DNA from: Ashinkailepas kermadecensis
Taxonomy: Eukaryota; Arthropoda; Thecostraca; Neolepadidae
Assembly: GCA_034440615.1 (NCBI GenBank)
Contig: JAOTOM010002700.1
Coordinates: 50,658 to 114,657 of the forward strand
Length of the DNA: 64,000 nt
Reading direction: 5' to 3'
A program made the translations under genes and the position numbers. The notes beneath the pieces are model-generated. The model was not told the origin of the DNA, made no database searches, and worked only from the letters and a program-made list of their open reading frames with translations. The first letter of the stretch is position 1. Each line of letters begins with the position of its first letter. Positions 45,137-56,880 of this stretch are shown one piece after another.

Positions 45137-46153
45137 TTAACACTCGCACGTCCGGCGGTCCGCGCCAACTTCGCATGTCCGGGGGGGGGGCAGATGTCTG
45201 CCCCCCTAAGATCTCGAGAACTATGCTAGGTAGCGACAAACGGAAAAAGGCTTTGGATAGCTGGTGATAAGCTCTATCGAAAGTATTTCGGTCATTTTCT
45301 CGCTCAGGTCAATATTTAGGTCACTGGGTCATCATATGTCAAATTCGACCAGATCGGGTGGGACCCTCAGATATTGGCACATATCTCAGGACCTGTAACA
45401 GATAGAAACAAACTGCAAATGCTATTCGACAGCCCTTGAAATGTGCTATCGACATACGCTGTGTAATTTAAGGTCAGGTCAACAGATGGGTCACCGAAAC
45501 AATGGCCTCAGGTCAAGGTCATGGGGTAGAGTAGGGAGGTCATGTAATATATCAATCGATACGTCTGGTCGATACGAGCACAATGACGGTAATTTCAGCC
45601 TTCTAGCTCAATGCATTGCGATATAATGCGCAGAAATGTGCTAGTGATTTCAGGTGACCTCAGCTGACCTTGGTGGGGCCACTGAGCAAAAATGTCAGCG
45701 ATAGCATTGCGAATAGCTTCCAACTACACGCCATAACGGTTGGAGGTCATTCCGAGAGCAAATATGTAACCAGGAAACATTTGTATATTTTTCCATAGAC
45801 CTATAATGGGTAAGCCATGGCCACGACCTGACCTCAGGTCAACGCTGCGAAAAAACCGTGATATACATGTTATAGACACTGATAAGATCATTACGTGATA
45901 TAAGTTTGAAATCAATCGCCCAATTATTCTGGGAGTGATGCCACCTAGAACTCAGAGGGACGTTAGGTCACTTCGCCTGACCTGGTGACCTGACTTGAGA
46001 TGACCCAGGATCAAAAATTTCTGAGGATATGCGCAAAAGACCAATGAGCAGCCATGCGAGGTTTGGCCTTGCTAACCCGATTAGTATGGCGGCAAAGTAG
46101 GAAAAACCGCAGGGGGGGCAGATATCTGCCCCCCCCGGACGTGCGCGGGTTAA
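45137..46153 (-). mobile_element. piggyBac-like MITE, family B, copy 1 (full length)
   Basis: Flanked on both sides by TTAA (45137-45140 and 46150-46153). Ends: TTAACACTCGCACGTCCGG on the left and CCGGACGTGCGCGGGTTAA on the right. It is about 1,017 bp with no coding capacity, and in reverse orientation matches B copies 2 and 3. It contains TGACCT repeated with a 4-bp spacer at 45655-45670. Near each end are G- or C-runs followed by CAGAT(A/G)TCTGCCC, itself a small palindrome. Confidence 0.82.
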
Positions 46154-46420
46154 GATATGCTCAGCACGAGCCCCACCAGCTCGCTACAATCTAGAGGCCA
46201 GCGGGAAGATTCTTCTCGTCGATAAAGCATAAAGATATTGGTTTGTTTTGGCACTGACGTATTTATCTACATTTGCTTATTTATACCCTGGTATGGCTCG
46301 GTTCTCAGCGAAAAAAAAAGATTCTTGCTATTGCGCTTTGCGTAAATTATATACCGTGCCAAGAACAAACAAGACATCAATATGAAATCATGTTCCCATT
46401 CGGGAACCATACCAAGAGCC

Positions 46421-46530
46421 TAAAAAGCAAGAGGAGGCCCTAACACAGTGGAGGCCCCTTTTCGCGGAGCAGGAGGCCCCCTATCAACATTGCCCCCCCT
46501 GGAAGAATTTCGTGGCGACGCCACTGGGAA
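46421..46530 (-). repeat. Repeat E, fragment 3 with hAT-like end
   Basis: On the minus strand it begins CAGTGGCGTCGCCACGAAAT and then has GGGGGCCTCCTGCTCC-type words, as in repeat E. It shows the terminal sequence most clearly. Only about 110 bp are present. Confidence 0.5.
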
Positions 46531-47092
46531 GAGGGGGAATATCTGAGCACGTTCTGTTTCCTGAACACTTACTTTGGTCGTCTCCCACATCATGTTCAGT
46601 GCATAAATAACAAAAAGATGGTGGTATTCATAAATGATGGACCTGTCGCTACCAAAACATGAAAGTCTGATCACATAATTCTACCTATGCTTTGTGTACA
46701 GAGGTTGCGAAGTTCACAGGAACCGTTGTCGGCTTCAAAGAACAGTTGGCTTTAGGAAATCATAAGGAAGTGACTTCCATTTTTTTTTTGCAATTACACC
46801 AGCATTTTTTAGTGCTACTAATAGCTTGTACCACAACAGCTACAGTGAGGTAATCCTGAACAACAACATTTTCATGTTCAGGATACGGCACACCGCTATA
46901 AAATAATCATATGTTTTAAAGTTGCTCTTTGCAAGTGGTTAGAGGATTTTCATTGAAAGGAACCGTTTGAATATGGATAGCTTGTTCATTTTGGTGTTTA
47001 GTAAACACAGTACAATTACTGGTTCAGCTATACAGAAGCAGTAGTAGAGCTATTTCTTGCAAATGCCTAAGGTGTTCAGGACCCACCCTCTT

Positions 47093-47269
<177 letters not shown>

Positions 47270-48221
47270 TGCGGGCGGTGCACACCAAATCATATGGCTT
47301 ACGAGTATCTGAATCCATTCAAATTTGTTTGAGTCGTGAGTTGAATCGGATCTCTGTAGCTCTTAGTCTGAATTGAGTCGAATCAAATAATTTTAACCTG
47401 CTGTGAATCATGAGTTGAATCGGATCTCAAGATCCATGAGTCAAATGTGAGCCGATTCAAAAAATTTGAGTCAAGCACAAGTCTGCTTATGAGGGACTAT
47501 AATATGCATATCACTGTTTTTTTTCTCGTAACAGTGACCTGAGGTCAGGTCGCGGCCATGGGTTCCCCCATTATAGGCCTATGGTAAAATATACAAATGT
47601 TTCCTGGTTGCATATTTGCTCTCGGAATGACCTCCAACAGATATGGCGTGTAGTTGGAAGCTATTCTCAATGCTACCGCTGACATTTTTGCTAAGTGACC
47701 TCACCAAGGTCATCTGAGGTCACCTGAGATCACTAGCACATTTCTGCGCATTATATCGCACTGCATTGAGCTAGAAGGCTGCAATTACCGTCATTGTGCT
47801 TGTATCGCCAAGACGTGTCGATTGATACATTACATGACCTCACTAGGCTACCTCATGACCTTGACCTGAGGTCATAATTTCGAAGTTGACCTGACCTTAA
47901 ATCACACAGAATATTGTTGATAGCACGCTTCAAGGTCTGTCGAATAGCGTTCGCCGTTTGTTTCTATCTTTACAGGTCCTGAGGTATGTGTCAATATCTG
48001 AGGTTCCCACCCGATGTGGTCGAATTTGACCTAAGACAACTCAGTGACCTAAATATTGACCTGAGCGAGAAAATGACCGAAATACTTTCGATAGAGCTTG
48101 TCACCAGCTATCTAACGCCGTTTTCTGCTTGTTCCTACCTAGCATAGTTCTGGAGATCTTAGAGGGGCAGACATCTACCCCCGGACCGGCGAAGTTGGCG
48201 CGGACCGCCGGACGTGCGAGT

Positions 48222-49481
48222 AGGAAGGTGACATTGTTTTCTTGGAGTTGTTCATTTCTGATTGGCTTCAAGAGTTGAAGGTTGTGTTTCCAACCATTAA
48301 CACGCGCACTGGAGAGGGGGGGGGGCGAAATCCGCCCACCCCTCTGGTTTTTCGCAAATAACTGCAGATTTTACCGGTCGATATACGCGATTTTCGGTGT
48401 ACCTGCTTAAAAATGAACGGCGCGTCGTTTAAAGCACGAAAAATGGAAATCGCCCGAAAATTTTTCAAGTTCGCGGCCGCTAAAGTCAAAAAATGTTATA
48501 GCGCCAGACCACAAAAATCGGCGCAGATGCGCTCCCAGTATACTGACAAAAGGGAAGTGTTCTAGGCAACACTAGGGACTTGTTTGATGCATATTGATAT
48601 GCTGTATAGTTTCAAGGTCATGTTAGGTCACCAAGGTCAAGTCAGGTCAAGTTCATGACAGGTTAATGGAACCAAACTTGATCAACTGGAATGTTGCCAT
48701 AAATGCACTACTGGTTGTCATTTGTACTGTTTGTCATTGCGTTTCCATACTTTATTCATGTACTTCACTCCCTTCTTCACAAAGCCGATTGCTCCGAGCT
48801 GCCCGACTGAGCAGTCGGGCGGGCGGCCGGTTCCGGTAACTGGAACAGGTAACTGACCTGATAAAGTGGTGCTATATAGGTGACCTGAGGTCAAATGTTG
48901 GGTCTAGCATCTGCATTGCATCATTAGTAATGCCCAAAACATCATTGATGCCCATTTTTGAGCATTTAAACACAATCACAGCGATCCATAACGATGACAA
49001 GCCAAGCCACGCAAAACCGGAAAATTTTGCCAATCTGACCTCATTTGACCTTGCAGATATTGACCTAGGGTCACGAAAATTGCACACAATAGAGATCACT
49101 GTCCTGCCCATCCACCCTGCGAATTTCGTTCCTCTAGCTTTACTAGGAGCCGAGATCTTAGGGGGGGCGGAGTCCGCCCCCCTCCAGTGCGCGTAATTCT
49201 CAGAGGCCCTCCAGGGCGCGTGTTAAGATCAAGCCGAAGTTTCATTTCATGCTGCACTATGGCAGTCAAATTCGGCACCACGGACCTCTACGCCATTTGT
49301 GGGCTATGCATTATGAATCAAAGCATTCCGTGCTGAAGAACATCGCATGCCGTTCAAAAAATCGTATCAATGTCTGCAAAACACTGGCGAGAAAACTACA
49401 ACGAAATGCTGCTATGGCATTGAATGATCCGGACTTCATGGGCGACCAGGCCATGTTCAGCTGTGCCACTGCTCCTCCCGA
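48222..49481 (+). pseudogene. Exon of an SAMD3-associated type gene, split by an A element
   Basis: Upstream piece (about 48222-48296): SDWLQELKVVFPT. Downstream piece from 49227: IKPKFHFMLHYGSQIRHHGP, then LRHLWAMHYESKHSVLKNIA, NVCKTLARKLQRN, ending CATAPPE at a consensus donor (GTAAGT from 49482). PKxHFxxHY...GPLxHxWxMxxExKH...KTLA is a pattern I recall from large uncharacterised animal proteins of unknown function. The two pieces are separated by MITE A copy 2; taking out the MITE with one TTAA leaves an uninterrupted frame (see findings). The acceptor may be the AG at 48221-48222, right at the edge of B copy 2. Earlier exons are not visible. Confidence 0.6.
48297..49226. mobile_element. 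piggyBac-like MITE, family A, copy 2 (full length, in an exon)
   Basis: Flanked by TTAA on each side (48297-48300, 49223-49226) with inner CACGCGCACTGGAG and CCAGGGCGCGTG. It is 930 bp and matches copy 1 along its length. It keeps the AGGTCA cluster of four at 48615-48649 with spacings 4, 3 and 4, as in copy 1. The element contains no transposase and lies inside a coding exon. Confidence 0.82.
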
Positions 49482-49701
49482 GTAAGTGTCGGTTTATATC
49501 ATAAACCAGTTGATAAAGGGACGGAAACAGCGCTAAGGACATGTGTATTGCGAAGTACGTGTCCATGTGCGGGTCAGGCACCTACTCAACTAATGCAATA
49601 GAGTACTGACATTTTTTAAAAATTGATTTAGCTAAAAATGAAACACCTTATAAAAATTATTATCGTCAGTTCTTACCACTTCCAACTTGCAAAAATTGTG
49701 T

Positions 49702-51778
49702 TTAACCCGCGCACGTCCGGGGGGGGGGAGATATCATCCCACTGCGGTTTTTCCTACTTTGCCGCCTCACTAATCGGGTTAGCAAGCCGAAACCTCGCAT
49801 GGCTGCTCAGTGGTCTTTTCTGCATATCCTCATAATTTTTTTCCTTGGGTCATCTCAAGTCAGGTCACCAGGTCAGGCGAAGTGACCCAACTTCCCTCGG
49901 AGTTCTAGGTGGCATCACTTCCACAATAATTGGGCGATTGATTTCAAACTTATATCACGTCATGATCTTGTCAGGGACTATAATAAATATCACGTTTTTT
50001 TTCGTAGCATTGACCTGAGGTCAGGTCGCGGCCATGGCTTCTCACATTATAGGCCTATGGTAAAATATACAAATGTTTCCTGGTTACACATTTGCTCTCG
50101 GAATGCCCTCCAACTGTTATGGCGTGCATTTGGAAGCTATTCTCAATGCTACCGCTGACATTTTTGCTCAGTGACCTCATCAAGGTCATCTGAGGTCACC
50201 TGAGATCACTAGCACATTTCTGCGCATTATATCGCACTGCATTGAGCTAGAAGGCTGCAATTACCGTCATTGTGCTTGTATCGCCAAGACGTGTCGATTG
50301 ATACATTACAAGACCTCCCTAGACTACCCCATGGCCTTGACATGAGGTCATAGTTTCGGAGTAAAAAGTATTCCTGCTTGGGTGCGTAGTTGGCCTCGAC
50401 TGTCCTCTGTAAATCTCATGCACTTTGAGCTCGTTTATGAATATGCGAGTCAATTATTTACTCTATGACCTCTGCAAGGTTATCTTAGGTCATCGCACAT
50501 AACTGCAAATTATTTCTCACAGTATTGGACTGGAGCGATCTAACCAAAGCCAATCGGTTTTTCCCCTCAATGCGCCAAAAATAGATGTCGAATGATCCTA
50601 GGTCACTTAGCACCCTCGATCTAAGGTCACATAACTAATATTTGACCTGGTCAGGTCAGGTCAAGTAAAATGTGGTAAATTGTTCACTTTTACATAGCTA
50701 CTTTTACATACAACACTTTTACATAGCTACTTGATTTTGTCTTGCATTGAAATTGTTAGGCGGGAATGCAATGACTGACTACATAATAAATGAAATACAT
50801 ATGGGCAAATTTTGCTACAGAGCTAGTTGGGTCCGATTTCAAGAGATGTCTTTCATATCCAAGAAATAATTTGGAAGCGTTTCGCATGTCTCGAGTGTTG
50901 TTCTATATCAGCATTGAACACATACATATCGTTTGTTGTAATGGAATGCGTCGTTCCCGTACCTATCCACTACAATAAAGACCCGGTCTTGAATATCGTG
51001 CCTTTCTATCATTTCTCTTGCGAATCGTCTCCGGAATATTCGGAAATGTAGCGGTGCTGGACGCGGCGCATATATCACAAACATTTGTGCGACCATTTTC
51101 ACTAACGCAGCCGTGTATTATCCCGCAGTGCATTATATAGCGAACATCAATGTGGTATGAAACCAAATGTTATGCAAATTATAACACCAGCGAAATGATC
51201 TCGTTGAGATGTTTTGAATGATATGCGTCATGACCTACCTAGGCCAGAAAACGGTCTGGACCTCGGGTCAACCGAGGTCAAGGTCAAATATTGACCTAGT
51301 TGTTAAATGTCATCGGAAGCGTCTTTCGTCACTTACAGCAAAATCAGCTTACCATCGCCATGCTGTCAAAATGTTTGTACCGGATAATTACAATACATTT
51401 TACCCAAGTTCGGTGACCTCTGGTGACCTATCTGTTAACCTGACCTTAAATCACACAGCATATTGTCGATAGCACATTTCAAGGGCTGTCGAATAGCTTT
51501 CGCTGTTTGTTTCTATCTGTTACAGGTCCTGAGATATGTGTCAATATCTGAGGGTCCCACCCGATCTCGTCGAATTTGACCTATGATGACCCAGTGACCT
51601 AAATATTGATCTGAGCGAGGAAATGACCGAAGTACTTTCGATAGAGCTTGTCACCAGCTATCCATCTTCGTTTTCTGTTTGTCGCTACCTAGCATAGTTC
51701 TGGAGATCTTAGTGGGTCAGGCATCTGCCCCCCCGGCCCGGCGAAGTTGTCGCGGACCGCCGGACGTGCGAATGTTAA
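49702..51778 (+). mobile_element. piggyBac-like MITE, family B, copy 3 (with a 1.07-kb insertion)
   Basis: TTAA at 49702 followed by CCCGCGCACGTCCGG, and CCGGACGTGCGAATG followed by TTAA at 51775-51778. Compared with B copies 1 and 2 it has an extra segment at about 50360-51432 of unknown origin, which holds further AGGTCA words. It lies in the intron after the exon ending at 49481. DR4 at 50183-50198 and a TGACCTGAGGTCA everted pair at 50011-50023 are kept. Confidence 0.8.
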
Positions 51779-53304
51779 TAGCCATGCTAATTTTGATGTC
51801 AGATATTGCAGGCCTCTATAATTTCGTATTTGACGCTACTACTCATCATTCATTGTCTAGAATGTGTATTCTAAGCACCAAATTCTGATGAATAAAAGAC
51901 TACTTGTTTACACGATCCGATGCCATAGCCCTGCCAGAATGTGACGTTGACGTTGATGACTCACACTAGCCCTTCTCCCCATTCCCTACCCATATACCCC
52001 ATTCCATTACCCACTCTTCCCACAGGCACACCCTCACCCTCAGCACGCGGTTAGCGACTAATTATATATCGCCAGTCAAATATCCGTATCTGAGATGTCG
52101 CGTTGGCATAACTCGTACGGGCGTACTTCGTCAAGCGACTGATACACGCGCAGACGAGTACAATGGAGTACTCTCTGCTCGTCTGCTGGTACCAGCACAT
52201 CGGAAGTCGCTAGAACTGAGCAGCTCCAGCAAGGACACGGAGCTATGGATGGAATCGGAGACAGAATGTTAGAAACCAGAGTTCAAAATTTCCCGAAACA
52301 ATTAACGCGAACGCAAACCATGTCTGGAAATGCCAACATAAACACAAACCGAACCAAGCTGAAAAACAAGTCTACACGAACACACGTTTTTATAATGTCA
52401 CAAAGCAGCAAATTCGGACACCGAACATTATGGTTGAACATCAAACGTTACATTCCAATAAAGAACGGATATTTGGGACAACAAACAGCAGCTTCTCAGC
52501 ATAAAACTTAAGTAACATCCTGTAAGACCTCGGCCGATTCCGCACAGAGGCGTCTGATGACGGGCGGAGAACACAATAATACATAAGCTATCTAACCAAT
52601 GTGTTTGTGCTATTTGTGTTGTTTGTTTAAATTTTGTTTACCTGTTAGAAAGCCCACTTGAATTGTTGGTCCATACCCATTAGTGGTTCCTTTTGATGCT
52701 TTTCATTTTACACCAGCTAGTGTATGGTAGGCCCCGTTGTGTAATTGTGTGATTGTGTCTGTCGATGGCACATATATGCAGAATATCCTCCTTGTGATGA
52801 GTATTTGCAATTTTTGTGCCACCATGTTGAACTTTATCGTTCCAAAAGTGCAACAAGTAAAGGCAGCTACATGTAGCCATGACTGGTATGCCATGCTATT
52901 TTGAATCCCGTGTCATTGGCTAGTGCGGTTTCTGAGATCGTATGGGCGGGTGGATGATGATCCCCACCATCCAGTTCGCGGCCGTTTTCAAAGGCTCCAA
53001 TGCTATTATTAACAAACTTGCATCTCAAATATCGGTTGCCTGTACCGAAACCTTAATATGTGATAGTGAGGTGCACAGGCATGCATCTTCTTGCAGTTAT
53101 ATATGTGTTGTTTATTAGCGAAAATGTCATCACAATTTCGAAGCCAAGTTATGCGACATATTGCAGCTCTGTAAGTTATTCTCTGGACTCGTGCAATTTC
53201 ACCCATATTCTGTATAGGCTAATTTCCAGTCCCAAACCAATCAACCTCATGCCGTCCTCAATCTGCATCTGAGATGATATTTTTACTGCATATCCACCTT
53301 GCAG
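51779..53304. other. Intronic region, no gene recognised
   Basis: Lies between two exons of the SAMD3-like gene. Only short open frames. At 52150-52185 GCAGACGAG and CTCGTCTGC form a 9-bp inverted repeat; nothing else stands out. Confidence 0.35.
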
Positions 53305-53439
53305 GTACTACCTCAACCCAGCCTGCCTTACGCGTCATCTACGCACCACTCTAGAGGCTGGCGGCACGAAGCTAAAGGTGCATCACTACAGCCAGCTCAT
53401 GGGGAACCTGTTTGACAACTTTACTGCGACTTCTGGAAG
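53305..53439 (+). CDS. SAMD3-like gene, exon 2 of the visible part
   Basis: Flanked by an acceptor (CTTGCAG, 53298-53304) and donor (GTAAAG from 53440). It encodes YYLNPACLTRHLRTTLEAGG then TKLKVHHYSQLMGNLFDNF. The previous exon ends in two bases GA of a codon and this one supplies G, giving Glu; the reading frame is thus kept across the junction. It ends with AG, two bases of the next codon. Confidence 0.6.
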
Positions 53440-53935
53440 GTAAAGGCTTCTCCAGGTGTTCTTGTGCTATCTTGGCCAACTCCCTGTTGCATGCTGTTTG
53501 CAGCACACAGCCACACATGTGTGGAGGCAGGGAATGGTGTGTACGTGGGTGCTTGAAGTAATGTGCGCGTATCGTAAACTGTGTTTTATTAATAGTTCCG
53601 TGTAGATAGCGGACCCTGCATGCCAGAATAGTCGTGTGACTTGATCCATTGTTCTGCGAGTAAATGGCTTACTAGGTTGCAATGTCGTACTGCATCAAAC
53701 GAGGAAAATGTGAACCCAGTGCGTGAATACTAACTCGCACCGCATGTCAATGTCCTGTAGCCCAAATGGGGGGGGAGGCAACATGAAATCACTCTTCATT
53801 TGGACCCTAATTGAGCTAGAGTTGTGGAACTAAAAAACAACGCATTGCTTGGGATGATAATCATCCAACGGTACCCGAGTTCTGTTCTTTGGTCACTTGG
53901 GGACCTTTCAAGTACAAGCGAAGCTTTTTTTTCAG

Positions 53936-54089
53936 CCGGGGTCGTGCTCTGCTCGGCTGGTGGGCGTTAACGCGGTATGTCCCACCCTACAGTGAAATGC
54001 CTACGAAGAACCAGTATGACATCATGGTGGGGAATCTCCTGGACGTCTTCCCCAGCATCCGTGGTAACCTGACAATCGTGGACTCGATG
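53936..54089 (+). CDS. SAMD3-like gene, exon 3 of the visible part
   Basis: The acceptor is a pyrimidine-rich tract ending TTTTTTTTCAG (53935). The first base C completes Ser with AG of the previous exon. It encodes RGRALLGWWALTRYVPPYSE then MPTKNQYDIMVGNLLDVFPS and IRGNLTIVDSM. The YP(T)..QYD.....L...FP.(L/I) pattern matches a conserved block of SAMD3-like proteins. The best phase-matching donor is a GC-type site (ATG/GCAAGT at 54089/54090); a GT donor at 54064 is the alternative. Confidence 0.55.
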
Positions 54090-54724
54090 GCAAGTTGGGT
54101 TTGACATCTTTATTATATTCCGGCTGCTTTTTGTTTTCTACGTTCGTTTCATTCCTATTCCTGTCAAATCAGACTTATTTATATGCATGCCTTGCATAAT
54201 TTGTACTCCTTTATGTGTTGTTTGCAAAAGAAGGCCGGGCTCCCCTCTGAGATATTGTGTTACGTGGTTAAATGCAACCATTGCGCCTTTCCAACTCTGT
54301 GGTTTCGACTCCCTTTGCTATTTGCTGTCACATTGTCATGAGAGCAGGTTGATAAAATTCGCATTGCATTGATGGCAAAATGATAAGTATAGCGGCAGTC
54401 GAATTATTCATTTTGTATTAGTGGAGTATACGTCTTTCACCTTTTCAAAAGTCAAGGCTTGAGCTGAGTGAGTGCGTGTAACCAACGAGCGCAAAATAAT
54501 AGTGTTTAGTACGAACTCTCAAATTCTTAATGACTTGATCTGGCCGACTTGACTAAGTTGCTGACACTATTCGAAAGCCATTCTAACATTTGCATGCGCG
54601 TATAACGAAGACTGTAGCAACAACCGCAAATTATGTCATACACGAAATGCGACCAACCTTTTAAGTTTATGTTTGTTCCACAGCTCTGGTACACAATCCA
54701 AATACTGACGGTTCACAATTACAG

Positions 54725-55096
54725 GCGCTGCTCAAGCGAACCCTGCGTGATGAATGTCGCAACAAACTGGCGGCACAACGGAAGCGTGCTCGCTCGCCGT
54801 CTGATGATCCTGCAAATACCAGGCCGGTAAGCAAGCGCCGACAAGTGGCTGGATTGCCAAACTACCAGCCGTCCTGCAGCATGGGCAGCGTGGAGTTGCA
54901 AATCAAGGTCAACGAACTGCAAGCAGCGGAGGCCGCTGATTGCAAGAGGATGATGGACGAGACGTTTGCTGGTCGACGACATGCGATCGTGGTGGAGGGG
55001 GTCACGGTGGAGGACATCGCCCGCGACTTCCCACCTCTCTTCGCTCCACGGGGCGTAAGTGGGGAGCCTACTAGTGTAGTGTGTTCTGGAAACTGA
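54725..55096 (+). CDS. SAMD3-like gene, last exon
   Basis: The acceptor is ATTACAG (54718-54724) and the exon opens in frame 0 with ALLKRTLRDECRNKLAAQRK. Then come a basic linker, VAGLPNYQPSCSMGSVELQI, KVNELQAAEAADCKRMMDET, FAGRRHAIVV and ARDFPPLFAPRG before the stop. This order (LK.KLRN, then N.LP.YP, then ELK/EV..., then M..TF..RR..IV, then I..FP.LF) is the C-terminal region of SAMD3-like proteins found widely in animals, function unknown. An earlier AG at 54683 could lengthen the exon by 41 bp in another phase. A candidate polyadenylation signal AATAAA is at 55846. Confidence 0.65.
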   Translation, partial: ALLKRTLRDECRNKLAAQRKRARSPSDDPANTRPVSKRRQVAGLPNYQPSCSMGSVELQIKVNELQAAEAADCKRMMDETFAGRRHAIVVEGVTVEDIARDFPPLFAPRGVSGEPTSVVCSGN

Positions 55097-56209
55097 CGCG
55101 AAGCATCCATCGCCAGACGAAATTGGTTAGTTTCAGACTTTGGTCTTAACTCATGGTCGCAACTGCATCGCCGAAATCTCTGGATGTTTACTGTTCCGAT
55201 TCGGCCTGTAGTGGCCTTGAATTTCGCATGAAATACCGGACGAAGCTTAACCCTTTGACTGCCACAGCCGGTCTGTCGAATTTCGTCTGTACTGCCGCAA
55301 GTGTGTAACTCTCGAGTCCCCGGTGGGCTCCCCATTGCCGTATCTCAAAAGAGTGATCACCTGTCAGACCTCCCCTCCGGTCTGACACCCAATCCCCTCG
55401 CGACGGTTCGGCGGCCGGAGGGTGCCACGTTCCGTGGCGTGGTGGCTGTCGGTAGGACCACCGCCAGCAGGTTGCCTGCAGGCATGGCATTGACCAGCAC
55501 GGCGCTCAGCGATCGAGCCCCGAACGGAGCTGCACATTTCGGGAACTATTGCAGATTGAAGCGAAATACTGATTTTGAAAGCCTGATTCCCATGTTATTG
55601 ATTTGCTAGATACCGTAGCTGAGGGATGGAGCATGTACATTCGAGTCACTTAGCTTTTCACAGTATCTGAACATAGTTCTCGGAAAACGTGCTGAATGTA
55701 CGGCGGCATTGTAATATAATGTTGCGGAGAGCTGTGTTGAGTGTAATCGAATTGAAGATGATTATAAAAAGTAACCAAATGCTCATATTATTAAGTAAAA
55801 TAGGATAAAAAATCGGTCTAATATATTTGTATTGTCTTCGGAGACAATAAAAATACGGAGACATTTTACGCACAAGATTTTACGCACATGCTATATATAT
55901 TAAGCCGTCTACCAATATTGACGAAATCATCATCTGAGTCCAAGCATTTAAATTCCAACATAGCAAAGGGTATTGTAACAATTACATGTGATGCGACACT
56001 AACAGAGCCAAATTGTTCGTCGTTTCCCTAGATACCCTCTGTATACACCTACCCTATGCCTTTCTATATACACATATCCGTGATACGTCAGTGCTCTCGA
56101 AGTGTTGGCGTGTGTGGATGAACGAGTGTGTAAGTGAGTGAGTGAACACGTGGGTGCGTACATGGTGAAGTCGACGAGTGCAGGCGACGTCTGTACAGTG
56201 TCATGCTGT
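55097..56209. other. 3' flank; possible isolated TTAACCC end
   Basis: No gene recognised. At 55248 TTAACCCTTTGACTGCCAC followed by AGCCGG resembles a piggyBac-type terminus, but no matching opposite end was found. Confidence 0.3.
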
Positions 56210-56229
56210 ATAGGGAACTGGCTTTATAA

Positions 56230-56880
56230 AAGTGTACTGGTCCATGATAATACCATTGTGTTTAGGGGGTAATTTTGGTTCCTAATTGCAATGGATTATG
56301 CAATTTTGAGTTCTGCCATGTCTTTACAAGTCCGTAAGATTGTGATGCTGAGCGTTGTTTGAGTGCTGGTGCTTTCTGGGTGATTTGTGGCGAAATGCTC
56401 TCCAAAAGGGGTGTTTTTCGTTTTGTTCTTTGCGTCTCTGATGTGGTCCATGTATCTGTCCCGAACCATGCGTGTGGTTTCCCCAATATTGGCTATGGGT
56501 GCGGTCCCTAAGGTGCAAAGCTCGCACGTAATTTTGTATACCACATTTTTGGTGTGACATCTATCTTTAAGACCGGTCAGGCAGCATTGGCACGCTCTAA
56601 TGCCTGCAGGGCATGGTGGAGGGTCGAGGGCAGATTTAATCATGGTTTCCGAAAGTGTCTTGCCGCTTTTCCAGGCTACGCGCATTGAGAGTGTGGACCT
56701 GGTGATGGCTGTAGCTACCTTTTTGGTTAGAGAATCATCGATAAATGGTAAACTGATGTATGTGGTGTCTGTGGATCTATGTGAGCTGGAAGCGTTTGTA
56801 TCGTGTGTGTGTTGACTTGTCGCGATCCGTCTGCATTTGGCATTGCATTTCAATACTCGACATTTTGTTTTCTGTAGCAT
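56230..56880 (-). pseudogene. PLE GIY-YIG endonuclease domain
   Basis: ACQCCLTGLKDRCHTKNVVY then KITCELC (zinc-type linker before the nuclease), IANIGETTRMVRDRYMDHIR (GIY-YIG second half with NIGET in place of YIGET, catalytic Arg present), PFGEHFATNHPES, and after a stop SIAIRNQNYPLNT, the usual C-terminal E.IAIRNQ.PLNT stretch with the stop falling at the conserved Glu codon. The nuclease is thought to nick DNA for priming. Confidence 0.85.

Noticed and set aside
48297..49226. Introner-type (self-made intron) reading of the A element
   Set aside because: The right end has AG but the left end has no GT at the junction, so it does not form a standard intron; kept only as a possibility to test with RNA.
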